64,000 nt of DNA from Saccharophagus sp. K07 (lineage in GTDB: Bacteria; Pseudomonadota; Gammaproteobacteria; Pseudomonadales; Cellvibrionaceae), in assembly GCF_014336955.1 (NCBI RefSeq), contig NZ_QRAI01000003.1, forward strand, positions 186,001 to 250,000, in the 5' to 3' direction. This document shows positions 28,701 through 36,607 of this stretch, piece after piece. The first letter of the stretch is position 1; each line of letters starts with the position of its first letter. The notes under the pieces are model-generated. The model was not told the origin of the DNA. It saw only the letters and a program-made list of their open reading frames with translations, and did no database searches. A program made the translations under genes and the position numbers.

Positions 28701-30733
28701 CGTGTGAGTCCTTTGGTGCTGCCCACGTACATCTCACCACTTTCGGTGATATGAATCGCCGGGCGGTTCATGATGTTGCCCGCCAGACCATTCAGGCGGT
28801 TGTAGTTGGTAAAGCGCTCGCTTTGCGGATCAAACCGGCTCAAACCGTTGAGGGTGTTGATCCACAGATAGCCCTCCTGATCTTCACGGATGCCCATAAC
28901 TGAATCGTTGGGCAGACCCTGCTCGGTGGTATAGGTTCTGAATTGCCCTGTAGACCGATCCTGCAGCCACGCCAACCCGCTTTCCGTGCCGACCCAAAGG
29001 CGTCCCCGGGAGTCTTCAAAAATGGTTGCCACACTGTTGTGGGGGATGCTGGCGGGATTGCCCGGCTGGTGCTGATAGCGAGTGAATGACTGGTCACTTT
29101 CATTAAAACGGTTGAGTCCTTGCAGGGTCGCGATCCAGATAACGCCTTCACGGTCCTCCAGAATGGCGCGCATAAAACCGCCACTGAGAGCACGCGGGTC
29201 GTTCAAATCGGGTTTGAAATGGGTGAATTTGTTGGTTGCCGGGTCATACCGGTCCAGATCCCCCGCCTCTGTTCCTATCCACAGGCGCCCTTTGCTATCG
29301 CCCAGCAGCGACCAGATATAGGCGCTGCTGACGCTGTTGTCTGCAGCTGGATCGGGCATAAAACGTTTGAAGGTTTTGGTTTTGGGCTCGAACAGGTTCA
29401 GGCCACCGGACCAGGTGCCGAACCAGTAACGACCGGCTTTGTCCTGGGTAACAGCGAGCACCGCGTTGGCGCCGAGACTGCTGTCATTGTCGGGCTGATG
29501 GCGAAAATGCTGGAACTTGCCGCTTGCCGGGTCAAACAGATTGAGTCCGCCCTCAGTGCCAATCCACACCTTGCCTGCGGGCCCCTCTGCAATCGAAAGA
29601 ATAGCGTCGTGGTTGATACTGCGACTGTCTTTGGGATCGTGGTTGTAGACCGTAAACACACTGGCGGAGTGGTCGGCGTAATCGACCCCGGATGGGAATA
29701 GCGCTACCCAATAGTCCCCGGCGCTGTCTTCAAAAATCTCGCGCACCTGATCGCTCGCCAGGGAGGCACTGTCGTAAGGGTTGTAGCGGTAATGCAGGAA
29801 ACGACCGGAATCGCGCTGAAACTGGTTCAAGCCCCCGTGATCCGTAGCAACCCAGAGAATGCCCTTGTTATCGAGCAGCAGCTTCCATACACGGTTGTCG
29901 CTCAGGCTCGTAGGATCATTGGGATCACGGCGATAAGCCGCCATAGCGCCCGTGGGTGTGTGGTAGCGGAACAGCCCCTCGTCAGTGCCGATCCACAAGG
30001 TGTCACCGTCTTCCACCAAGCCCCGGATACTTAAACTCTCGTCGAACAAGGGGCTATCAGGCCGGAACAGGCTGAAGGTTTGTGTCGCCGGATCATAGAT
30101 ATTGAGTCCGCGCTGCGTGCCCACCCAAATAGTGCCGCGGCTATCTTCATAAAGTGCCGTCACATTGTTAGCACTGAGAGACGAAGACTCCTGGGTGAAG
30201 TGGCGGAACTGGCTGCGCTCGGCATCCAACCGGGCCAAGCCATCCCGGGTGCCAATCCACAGCTGACCATGGCGGTCCTCCATCAGGGTGTAGACGTCAT
30301 TGCTGATCAGGCTTGCTGGGTCGTCCAGACGGTTGACATAGCGTTCAAAGGACTGGGTTTCCGGGATGAACTGGTTGAGGCCGTTGGTGGTAGCCACCCA
30401 CAAACGTCCACGGCGATCCACCAGCAGGTCCCAGACAAAGTTATTGCTGAGACTCTTGGCGTCTTTCGGGTTGTGGCGAAAAAGCTCAAAACTATGGCCG
30501 TTGTAGCGGGCGAGTCCATTACTGCCCCCGATCCATATAAACCCTTGCTGGTCTTGTTCTATGGCATTGGTCTCGGCTACGGACACACCACTTTCGCTCA
30601 TGATGTGCTCGAACCTGAGCCCCCCCGCCACAGCGCTGCCCACGCCGCACACAAGGCTTAAAAGCAAACAGCAGAAAACCGCCCGCAGAAGCCGGCAACG
30701 TTTGCTGAAAGATGGGAATTGCGACAACAACAT
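25769..30733 (-). CDS. Giant hybrid sensor: periplasmic two-component propeller, histidine kinase, receiver and GGDEF
   Basis: About 1654 residues in one chain. Signal sequence/anchor (residues 1-35), then about 14 Reg_prop propeller repeats (each like FIWIGGSNGLARYNG or LWVATTNGLNQF) to about residue 690, and a Y_Y_Y domain. One membrane segment follows (WWAYCIYVLIAAAIVYAFV, near residue 820). HisKA has its His in NTSHELRTPLNGIIGL (near 861); the ATPase has NLIGNAIKFTF and GTGLGLAVAKNL. The receiver (VVDDDSIN, phospho-Asp in LVLLDVMMPRMTG near 1167) leads to a GAF-like region and a C-terminal GGDEF domain with WGGEEF near 1526 and inhibitory-site RESD. Propeller hybrids of Bacteroidetes usually end in a DNA-binding AraC domain; this one ends in a diguanylate cyclase. 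The ATG at 30733 was chosen over a TTG two codons upstream. Confidence 0.93.
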   Translation of the reverse strand: MLLSQFPSFSKRCRLLRAVFCCLLLSLVCGVGSAVAGGLRFEHIMSESGVSVAETNAIEQDQQGFIWIGGSNGLARYNGHSFELFRHNPKDAKSLSNNFVWDLLVDRRGRLWVATTNGLNQFIPETQSFERYVNRLDDPASLISNDVYTLMEDRHGQLWIGTRDGLARLDAERSQFRHFTQESSSLSANNVTALYEDSRGTIWVGTQRGLNIYDPATQTFSLFRPDSPLFDESLSIRGLVEDGDTLWIGTDEGLFRYHTPTGAMAAYRRDPNDPTSLSDNRVWKLLLDNKGILWVATDHGGLNQFQRDSGRFLHYRYNPYDSASLASDQVREIFEDSAGDYWVALFPSGVDYADHSASVFTVYNHDPKDSRSINHDAILSIAEGPAGKVWIGTEGGLNLFDPASGKFQHFRHQPDNDSSLGANAVLAVTQDKAGRYWFGTWSGGLNLFEPKTKTFKRFMPDPAADNSVSSAYIWSLLGDSKGRLWIGTEAGDLDRYDPATNKFTHFKPDLNDPRALSGGFMRAILEDREGVIWIATLQGLNRFNESDQSFTRYQHQPGNPASIPHNSVATIFEDSRGRLWVGTESGLAWLQDRSTGQFRTYTTEQGLPNDSVMGIREDQEGYLWINTLNGLSRFDPQSERFTNYNRLNGLAGNIMNRPAIHITESGEMYVGSTKGLTRFRPAEVKDNTLVPPLVLTSFQVFNQEVEIGGALLEKHIQYTDRIVLDYKKSMFSIHFAALSYRNSAANEYTYRLQGFDDQWINAGRNLSATYTNLNPGNYVFTVKGSNNNGVWNEEGRSIHITVLPPPWRTWWAYCIYVLIAAAIVYAFVQSQRRKVEFEKQKVAHLRAIDKLKDEFLANTSHELRTPLNGIIGLTESLIDDPAAEMSEKVRNYLKMIAGSGRRLSNLINDILDFSKIKNHGIELRLAPTNFANVCDAVCIMSKPLADKKSIQLINDLPEDMPPVLADEDRLQQILYNLIGNAIKFTFTGHVRIQAEWDEKTLTVYVEDTGIGIPESDLGSIFESFTQARGDAAREYEGTGLGLAVAKNLIELHGGTISVVSELDKGSTFRFTLKISDQPVAHQQRESASAVRLNSVVDVFSDNEVVVTESPNMDHGKFHILVVDDDSINRQVLIGQLSLHNYRISEASNGQEAVEKIKSDDSVDLVLLDVMMPRMTGYEAAMQIRAIKPVHELPIIFITAKHLASDLVAGFVAGGNDFLIKPVSKNELLSRTKTHLLLMDVTRNLENIVEERTNTLREAQKSLETVDTIVSLINRQSSLEGLARILLKESAKLLNDQVAGAFWLLNENGNAYNLISIYGDNAISQVFPTSIPVKYLTRPDGTLGLKYGVQIVDQERIDKVVQTKGSLGSALVMAIEAENQLAALLVFAHPVGGGSFTERDRELFSRLEVHAISAVSKARMLEALRRQNQKLEEISYTDQLTQLHNRRHLIKYLQGDIALCKRRYQVAQARQAYPKDADLLFLLLDIDHFKPVNDTYGHNAGDLILKKFASIMKKVFRESDHLIRWGGEEFLIVVRFFDRDAVTNLAERFRREVEQTDFEIGGDAKIKVTCSIGFACYPFYPQAVDAYSWEQVVEIADACLYAAKKTRRNAWVGVCGNHEKEIRTFEEVHADIPAAVADGSLTLMSSIEDKPLIWE

Positions 30734-31210
30734 CGGCAACCAACAATTCAGATGTTACGCGGTGAATGGTAGCGGGCTGGCCGGTATGGAACGCTGAGTT
30801 TCAATAATCCGCCGACACTTGCCATATTGTTCCTTCTACCTTTTTGAAATATATAGATCGTTATTCGTTATAGTGACAGGTATATGACTAAGTGTAATTC
30901 ACGCTGACTAATGTGCCAGTTGGCATAGAAAATAACTAAATGGAGCAAAAAACTGTGAAAAACTGTAATTCACAGCCATAAGGGCGGATGCTGAACTAAG
31001 ATTCGTCAGAAGTTTGACGTTTTTGGAGGCACTAAAAAGAAAAATAAAAAAGGCAAAAGCAACCGAAGATCATTAAAGAGGAATTCAGAACTTAATTATT
31101 TTTAGTGCTAGCAAAAAAACTTATGCAAAAATTCAGTTATTTGCTGCCAGCCCAAAATTATTCACCAAAGCCAAATTAAGTTCTGAATAAAATAAATAAT
31201 TCGCCTGCTT
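30734..31210. other. AT-rich intergenic region with repeats
   Basis: About 475 bases upstream of the propeller kinase and downstream of a lipoprotein gene. It holds a 10-bp direct repeat TGTAATTCAC (30893-30902 and 30964-30973), a TGCCAGTTGGCA palindrome near 30914, and a pair of 15-bp inverted arms (31083-31097 and 31174-31188). No coding region was recognised. Confidence 0.55.
31083..31188. repeat. Perfect 15-bp inverted repeat with 76-base spacer
   Basis: ATTCAGAACTTAATT at 31083-31097 is matched by its reverse complement at 31174-31188. The spacer is AT-rich and non-coding. It could form a long stem or be the ends of a vanished small mobile element. Confidence 0.6.
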
Positions 31211-31744
31211 TTATTCCAGCCAAATAGGCAATGAGGTTTCTTCACAACCTTCACCGCGCGAACCACACGCTTTAATTACCAGATATACATCCTGCGGAAG
31301 GTCGTAAATAAAATAATCCACATACTTCAGTTTGAAATCCGCTGCAGTCTCATCCAAACCACATCCAATACGTAAATCTTCGGTATAGCGACATACATAC
31401 CAGGTCTGCTGATCGCATGCTAATCCGCGACCACACGAAGCTGATCCTACGATCACAGCGTCTTTCATGATCGGGCGATCATTGATACCGATTAAAACGG
31501 AGTAATCACCACGGCTCCGAACATCCCAGTCGATATCAAAATAACCGCCATTTACATCAGGATTGAGCACCAGAGGGTCTACGTGGTTCTCTGCGCTATC
31601 GACACCATAAGAATCAATAATATTGAAACTGTAAAGCTCCGGTCCGCGATAAGAGTCTACATATACGGTTTCAGTAGTACCACCGTCGCACGCCAGCAAA
31701 GACATCATGATCAAAGCCACAACAAGCGCTTTTAGAGTTTTCAT
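31211..31744 (-). CDS. Hypothetical lipoprotein with inner-membrane retention signal
   Basis: 177 residues, no recognised family. Lipoprotein signal MKTLKALVVALIMMSLLACD; Asp at +2 after the Cys predicts retention in the inner membrane under the E. coli sorting rule. The mature protein is acidic and contains six further cysteines in closely spaced pairs (VGSASCGRGLACDQQ, YVCRY, RIGCGL, KACGSRGEGCEE), suggesting disulfides in the periplasm. ATG at 31744 is preceded by GGTGG. It stands alone. Confidence 0.72.
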   Translation of the reverse strand: MKTLKALVVALIMMSLLACDGGTTETVYVDSYRGPELYSFNIIDSYGVDSAENHVDPLVLNPDVNGGYFDIDWDVRSRGDYSVLIGINDRPIMKDAVIVGSASCGRGLACDQQTWYVCRYTEDLRIGCGLDETAADFKLKYVDYFIYDLPQDVYLVIKACGSRGEGCEETSLPIWLE

Positions 31745-32018
31745 TCCACCATCTCCCATGAACCGCTTTTATTCAGATGTTGCTCCGCCGTCTCTGAACG
31801 ATTCCTGAAGCATTACTCTGGAAAGTTTCTAATCGTCACCCTGGAAAAAAGTCTTAGCCACAAAGTTTTACCCTAGAAAAACGAAGCATTTTTGCCCCTC
31901 GACACGCAATAACTAACCTGTATTTGATCTGCAACAGAATCAAACGCTACCTTTGCTGCAGGCGCCGTGGCAAAATTGCGCCCGGTTTTGTGCCTCTGCA
32001 GATGCAATCGAGAACCTC

Positions 32019-32417
32019 ATGACTAACGACGAAACTTACGCCACCCGTTTAAATACTGATTCCGCCAAAGTAGTCATAGCTCAATTTGTTCGTATTGAAC
32101 TTTTTTACCGCGGCAAGCTGTTCGTCATAAAAAGAGAAGACCTTCCTTTTTATATAGGGCGGGACGAAGAGAACTGTGACCTCGCCATCAGCGGCGACAC
32201 CATTTCCCGCCGCCACTGTGTATTGCAGATGCGCGACCACCAGATCGGCCTGCTCGACACCAGTACCAACGGCACCTTTGTGCGCCCAGGCCGCGCCGAT
32301 AGTGTCTTTATCCATAATGAGTACTATCCACTAGTTGGCAAAGGGGCAATCAAGCTGGGACATCTGATCGATATGGATGACCCGGAACTTCTGCTTTACA
32401 AAGTCGTTACTGAATAA
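32019..32417 (+). CDS. FHA-domain protein
   Basis: 132 residues, essentially one forkhead-associated domain that binds phosphothreonine peptides. Core motifs are present: FYIGRDEENCDLAISGDTIS, RRHCVL and TSTNGTFV. No transmembrane segment or signal. The ATG at 32019 was chosen; the open frame upstream to 31953 is not protein-like. The kinase and partner are unknown and no Ser/Thr kinase gene is in the window. It is followed by lpxC on the same strand 170 bases later. Confidence 0.87.
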   Translation: MTNDETYATRLNTDSAKVVIAQFVRIELFYRGKLFVIKREDLPFYIGRDEENCDLAISGDTISRRHCVLQMRDHQIGLLDTSTNGTFVRPGRADSVFIHNEYYPLVGKGAIKLGHLIDMDDPELLLYKVVTE

Positions 32418-32587
32418 ACGTATTAAGCACTGAAAGGCGAGACGAGCGCTGAGCCTATCCCCCAAAGCTCAGCACAAAGGCCTCCCCCCACTCAGAAGCC
32501 GCGCTTCATCACATTTGCAAACAAATTTCCACCATTCAGCTCACGTTAAGCCGCTCTGGTCTAAAACTATCCACATACTCAGAAAAA

Positions 32588-33601
32588 ATGCCCCTACCCC
32601 TCGGGGCATTACCGCGGCAGATCGCCGCAACTACCGAGAGATTTGATGTGAGCGACTTCTTTGCCAATACCGACTTGTCCTTCAAGCAACAAACGCTGGC
32701 GGATTCATTCGTCTGCATGGGTCGCGGCCTCCATACCGGTCTGCGCGTTGTTATGTCCGTCATACCTGCGGAAGAAAACACCGGGATTGAGTTTGTCCGC
32801 CGCGATGTAACCCATACCGATAACGTTGTGTTAGCACGTTGGGACAAGGTCAGCGATACCGAGCTGTCTACAACCATCAGCAATGCCAACGGCATTCGCG
32901 TCAGCACTATCGAACACTTGATGGCAGCGCTCAATGCGTCAGGTATCGATAACGCGCGCGTGATTCTCGATGCGCCAGAAGTGCCGATCATGGACGGCAG
33001 CTCTGCTCCTTTTATCGAATTGATTCACAAGGCTGGCGTTGTGCAACAACGAGCCGAACGCCAAGTCATCGTCATAAACCGCCCCGTAGGCGTCACTGAA
33101 AACAAAGCCAGCGCGTCATATTTGCCGTCAGCTGTGCCATGGCTCGACATGTCCATCGACTTTTCACAGCGCTTGATCGGCCGTCAGCGCCTGTCACTGC
33201 CTTTCACCTCGCAATTATTCTGCGAGGAAGTGGCCGGCGCGCGCACCTTCGGTTTTGAGGAACATTTGATGGAATTGAAACGCCGCGGATTGGCCCGCGG
33301 CAGCTCGCTCGACAACGCCATCCTGATTGCCAACGACCGCGTTGTGAATCGCGAAGGTTTGCGTTACGCCGACGAGTTCGTCCGTCACAAATTCCTCGAC
33401 GCCGTCGGCGACTTGGCTTTGGCGGGCCATTACGTGATCGGCCAATTTAAAGGCCATCGCTCCGGTCACCGCCTCAACAACCAGTTGCTGCGCGAATTGT
33501 TCGCCTCCAACTGCTGGGAGATGATGCCTTTGCGCCAGGCTCACGATATCTGGGTCGACTTTATGCAAGAACAGGAAGCGCGCATTTCTAAAAGCGCCTG
33601 A
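32588..33601 (+). CDS. lpxC: UDP-3-O-acyl-N-acetylglucosamine deacetylase (LpxC homologue)
   Basis: Zinc deacetylase of the committed step of lipid A synthesis. 337 residues, about 30 longer than E. coli LpxC at the N-terminus. Zinc ligands and catalytic residues are conserved: STIEHLMAAL (His near 110), HKFLDAVGDLAL, and GHRSGHRLNNQLL near the end; MDGSSAPF is also typical. A GTG at 32648 would give a length closer to normal. Canonical lpxC lies beside ftsZ; here the neighbours are an FHA gene and a pirin gene. So either the gene has moved or this is a second copy. Its terminator follows. Confidence 0.9.
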   Translation: MPLPLGALPRQIAATTERFDVSDFFANTDLSFKQQTLADSFVCMGRGLHTGLRVVMSVIPAEENTGIEFVRRDVTHTDNVVLARWDKVSDTELSTTISNANGIRVSTIEHLMAALNASGIDNARVILDAPEVPIMDGSSAPFIELIHKAGVVQQRAERQVIVINRPVGVTENKASASYLPSAVPWLDMSIDFSQRLIGRQRLSLPFTSQLFCEEVAGARTFGFEEHLMELKRRGLARGSSLDNAILIANDRVVNREGLRYADEFVRHKFLDAVGDLALAGHYVIGQFKGHRSGHRLNNQLLRELFASNCWEMMPLRQAHDIWVDFMQEQEARISKSA

Positions 33602-33624
33602 TAAATTCCGAATCGACGCACACG

Positions 33625-33652
33625 AAAAAGGCGGGTCTCCCCGCCTTTTTTA
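33625..33652 (+). terminator. Terminator of lpxC
   Basis: AAAAAGGCGGG / CCCGCCTTTTT with a TCTC loop, about 22 bases after the stop. The A/T-rich arms make it able to work in both directions. Confidence 0.9.
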
Positions 33653-33678
33653 TTGCTCGCGATTTTCGCAACCGACTT

Positions 33679-34527
33679 CTATTGACCGAAAACCCCATTG
33701 CGATAATCCACAATCGCCTGCTCGATCTCCGCCGGTGTGTTCATGACAAATGGCCCGTATTGCGCAATAGGCTCACGCAGAGGCTTGCCAGCGAGCAACA
33801 ACACGCGCACTTCGTCAGCACCGTCATTTTTCACTTCCACAACACCATCGAGACTTAAACGCAACAAGTGTTGCGGCTGCAATGTGGTTTCCGCGACCTT
33901 CACGCTTCCTTCATAGGCATACAACATCACCACGTACTGATCCGGAACTGCGATTTGCAACTTCTCACCTGCAGCCAGATGTATATCCCAGTAGATCGGC
34001 AAAGTCTTCGGGCGCTCGAAATAGCCTTTTACGTTAACGCCGGCGACTTCCGCGCTTCCGGCCAGAGCAACAATCTCGCTGTTGCCAATTTGAAAACGGG
34101 GCAATTTCTCTCCGGGCACGTCTTCATAATGCGCAGGCGTCATTTTGTTTTCCGCTGGAAGATTCAGCCAAACTTGAAATCCGCGCATCATGCCTTCGGT
34201 TTGCCGCGGCATCTCGGAGTGAATAATGCCTCGACCAGCCGTCATCCATTGCACGTCGCCATCATTTAATAAGCCGACATTACCCAAATGGTCCCGGTGT
34301 TCCATCTTACCGCGCAACATATAGGTGATGGTCTCGAAACCTCGGTGAGGGTGAGGAGGAAATCCGCCGATATAGTCGCTAGCCTCTTGGGAGCCAAATT
34401 CATCGAGCATTAAGAACGGATCGAAACGCTCAGGCTGAGGTCCGCCAAAAACGCGCAAGAGTTTTACCCCTGCACCATCCGAAGCGGGTCTGCCTCTGAT
34501 CATTTCCACAGGTTTGCGTATGTTCAT
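33679..34527 (-). CDS. Pirin-family protein (quercetinase-like)
   Basis: Bicupin iron-binding protein; some relatives such as E. coli YhhW open quercetin. 282 residues. The N-terminal cupin shows metal ligands in GGFPPHPHRGFETITYMLRG, then KMEHRDHLGN and GRGIIHSEMP. The ATG at 34527 has GGAGG 6 bases upstream. It lies downstream of the azoreductase gene on the same strand with 150 bases between them, a region that carries repeated CTATC motifs also seen at the azoR/lysR promoter. Probably part of a quinone/flavonoid response module. Confidence 0.9.
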   Translation of the reverse strand: MNIRKPVEMIRGRPASDGAGVKLLRVFGGPQPERFDPFLMLDEFGSQEASDYIGGFPPHPHRGFETITYMLRGKMEHRDHLGNVGLLNDGDVQWMTAGRGIIHSEMPRQTEGMMRGFQVWLNLPAENKMTPAHYEDVPGEKLPRFQIGNSEIVALAGSAEVAGVNVKGYFERPKTLPIYWDIHLAAGEKLQIAVPDQYVVMLYAYEGSVKVAETTLQPQHLLRLSLDGVVEVKNDGADEVRVLLLAGKPLREPIAQYGPFVMNTPAEIEQAIVDYRNGVFGQ

Positions 34528-34569
34528 TTTGACCTCCAAGGTTAATCAACGTCTAAACAGGACGTTGTG

Positions 34570-34635
34570 CTATCGGCTTTCAATTCACCATCTATAAAAA
34601 TTGCACTATCAATCTATTTCGTTTCGCTATCAATC
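34570..34635. promoter_or_regulatory. Repeated CTATCRRC/CTATCAATC motifs upstream of pirin
   Basis: CTATCGG at 34570 and two exact CTATCAATC copies at 34606-34614 and 34627-34635, the last two 21 bases (two helical turns) apart. They lie 43-108 bases upstream of the pirin start. Related motifs lie in the lysR-azoR gap, so they are candidate LysR-type regulator sites. Confidence 0.45.
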
Positions 34636-34676
34636 CTTTGTTTATGCAATCCATCTGTTAAGAAGCAAGCCATCTG

Positions 34677-35276
34677 TTAAGCAGCAATCAACCGCTCAAT
34701 ATCCGCCAGCGCGATAGCAAATTGCTCTTCCCTGCCCGACATATTTAATCCCTCCGCATACAGTGTCCGAATATCCGTAAAACCCAGGAACTCAAAATAG
34801 GTCTGCAGGAAAGGCACTGCACCATCCGTTTTTAATCCTTTGTGAATGCCGCCTCGAGTGGTTACCAAATAAAGTGTTTTCCCTGTCACCAACCCCTCAG
34901 CGCCATTTTCTGTATAGCGGAATGTCACACCGGCACGAGCGACATAATCAACCCAGGCTTTTAGAGTTGATGGGATACCAAAGTTATACATAGGTGCCGC
35001 AACCACCAAAATATCCGCCGCAAACAGCTCGGCAATAAGATCATCCGCCAACTGAGTCAGGCGCGCTTGCTCTTCACTACGCTGCTCCGCCGGAGTATTA
35101 AGCGCGGTAATCACCTCGGCAGAAAAATGCGGTAGCGGTTCACTCGCCAGGGCGCGCCGGATAATTTCGACGTCCCCGTAAATCTGCGCTAACTTTTCTA
35201 TCAGCGTGCGACTGAGCCTGCTGGACGCACCGTTTTCACCAAATACACTGGTCTCTAATTGCAATATCTTGGTCAT
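34677..35276 (-). CDS. azoR: FMN-dependent NADH azoreductase / quinone reductase
   Basis: Two-electron reductase of quinones and azo compounds using FMN. 199 residues, normal length. Flavodoxin-like fold: N-terminal ILQLETSVFGENGASSRLSR, FMN-binding AAPMYNFGIPSTLKAWVDYV near residue 95, and LVTTRGGIH near residue 140. ATG at 35276. It is divergent from a LysR-family regulator across 110 bases, the usual arrangement for a regulated azoR/quinone reductase. Confidence 0.92.
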   Translation of the reverse strand: MTKILQLETSVFGENGASSRLSRTLIEKLAQIYGDVEIIRRALASEPLPHFSAEVITALNTPAEQRSEEQARLTQLADDLIAELFAADILVVAAPMYNFGIPSTLKAWVDYVARAGVTFRYTENGAEGLVTGKTLYLVTTRGGIHKGLKTDGAVPFLQTYFEFLGFTDIRTLYAEGLNMSGREEQFAIALADIERLIAA

Positions 35277-35324
35277 TTGAGTTCTCCCGTTCAGCTTGTC
35301 TATGGGGAGCAGTGTATTGGTGTA

Positions 35325-35377
35325 CTATCGATGAATGGATTCAAAAACTTGCTCTTATTGAACGACAAATTCGATAG
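35325..35377. promoter_or_regulatory. Opposed CTATCGAT / ATTCGATAG motifs between azoR and lysR
   Basis: CTATCGATG at 35325-35333 and ATTCGATAG at 35369-35377, inverted relative to each other. They share the CTATCRAT core found three times upstream of the pirin gene. Probable binding site of the adjacent LysR protein. Confidence 0.45.
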
Positions 35378-35386
35378 GTTCTGACC

Positions 35387-36301
35387 ATGCATAAGAACAC
35401 TCCGATTCCCAAGATCACCCTGGAGCAGTGGGCCGCGTTTAAAGCCGTGGTAGATGAAGGTTCCTTTGCGCGCGCAGCAGAGGTGCTTAATAAAAGCCAG
35501 TCGAGCATCAGCTATGCCATCGCCCGACTGAATGAATTACTTCCTGCGCCGGTTCTGGAATTGGACGGACGAAAAGCAGTATTAACCTCCGCAGGAAACG
35601 CTTTGTATCGATATGCGGCAGGTCTATTGGATCAGGCGTGCGCAACTGAACTGGCGGCGCAATATCTCGCGAGCGGTTGGGAAAGCACAATTACACTTGT
35701 GGCCGATGCGGTCACGCCAATGCCGAACGTGCTCTGCGCACTGCAGGAATTTTCTCTACTAAGCCCACTTACGCGGGTTAAGGTTTTGGAAACATCACTC
35801 TCAGGAACCGACGAGGCAATCCTATCTCGCGAGTGCGATCTCGCCATCGCCCCGCGAGTACCCCCAGGATTTTTGGCCGATCCTTTAACAAACATTCGGA
35901 TGGTCGCGGTTGCTCACAAATCCCATCCGCTAGCAAAATTAAAAAGCATCAGCGAAGCGCAATTGAAAACCCACCGGCAGATCGTTGTACGCGATAGCGG
36001 TATTCGACGTGAACAAGATGCAGGATGGCTGGGCGCCGAACAGCGCTGGACGGTTAGTCATTTTGCCACCAGCGTCGATATTTTAAGATCCGGGCTTGGA
36101 TTTGCCTTTGTACCCGAACACCGTGTTGCGCAAGATCTTGCAGAAGGGACATTAATTCTTTTGCCTTTGGAAATCGGCGCCCAGCGAAATGTACCCTTAT
36201 CTCTAGTAACCACCAACGCTTCTCACGCCGGTCCAGCAACCAAAGCTCTCGCTAAAATCCTGCTCAAACAATTTGCACGCGATGTAAAACCCGGTCCATG
36301 A
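35387..36301 (+). CDS. LysR-family transcriptional regulator
   Basis: 304 residues. N-terminal winged helix-turn-helix (ITLEQWAAFKAVVDEGSFAR, AAEVLNKSQSSISYAIARLN) and a C-terminal co-inducer domain. The effector is unknown; by neighbourhood a quinone, azo dye or flavonoid-like compound is plausible. Divergent from azoR and likely controls azoR, pirin and itself. ATG at 35387. Confidence 0.9.
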   Translation: MHKNTPIPKITLEQWAAFKAVVDEGSFARAAEVLNKSQSSISYAIARLNELLPAPVLELDGRKAVLTSAGNALYRYAAGLLDQACATELAAQYLASGWESTITLVADAVTPMPNVLCALQEFSLLSPLTRVKVLETSLSGTDEAILSRECDLAIAPRVPPGFLADPLTNIRMVAVAHKSHPLAKLKSISEAQLKTHRQIVVRDSGIRREQDAGWLGAEQRWTVSHFATSVDILRSGLGFAFVPEHRVAQDLAEGTLILLPLEIGAQRNVPLSLVTTNASHAGPATKALAKILLKQFARDVKPGP

Positions 36302-36607
36302 CACCGTCAAAGCCGGTGAAAGGCAATCTTCATCTTATAAATAAGGCAGAGCTGCACCATAAAGGCGGATTTGATCCAAAAGAACCAAAAACACGAACCT
36401 ATTCTGGATTCGAACGCGCGCTCTAATTCTCAAAAAGTTCCATTGTTGTGCACTGAGACATTCTTTTATTGGCTCAAAACACTTTTCAGCAAGTTGAAAC
36501 TCGTAACCCCCAAGCGACTGAACCGCAACTTACCTTGTTGGAAAGCACACACTGGTTTTATCGCTCGGTCTGTCATCCAAATAGGTTTTTAAAGGAGGAA
36601 GGGCTGC

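Noticed and set aside
27131-30661. Several long plus-strand frames opposite the giant kinase
   Set aside because: Shadows of the 1654-codon minus-strand gene; no signals of their own.
36395-36425. tRNA T-arm-like GTTCGAATCC on the minus strand
   Set aside because: No T stem, acceptor stem or anticodon arm could be built around it.
36371-36592. 73-codon open frame on the plus strand
   Set aside because: TTG start without ribosome binding site, no family-like composition; probably chance.
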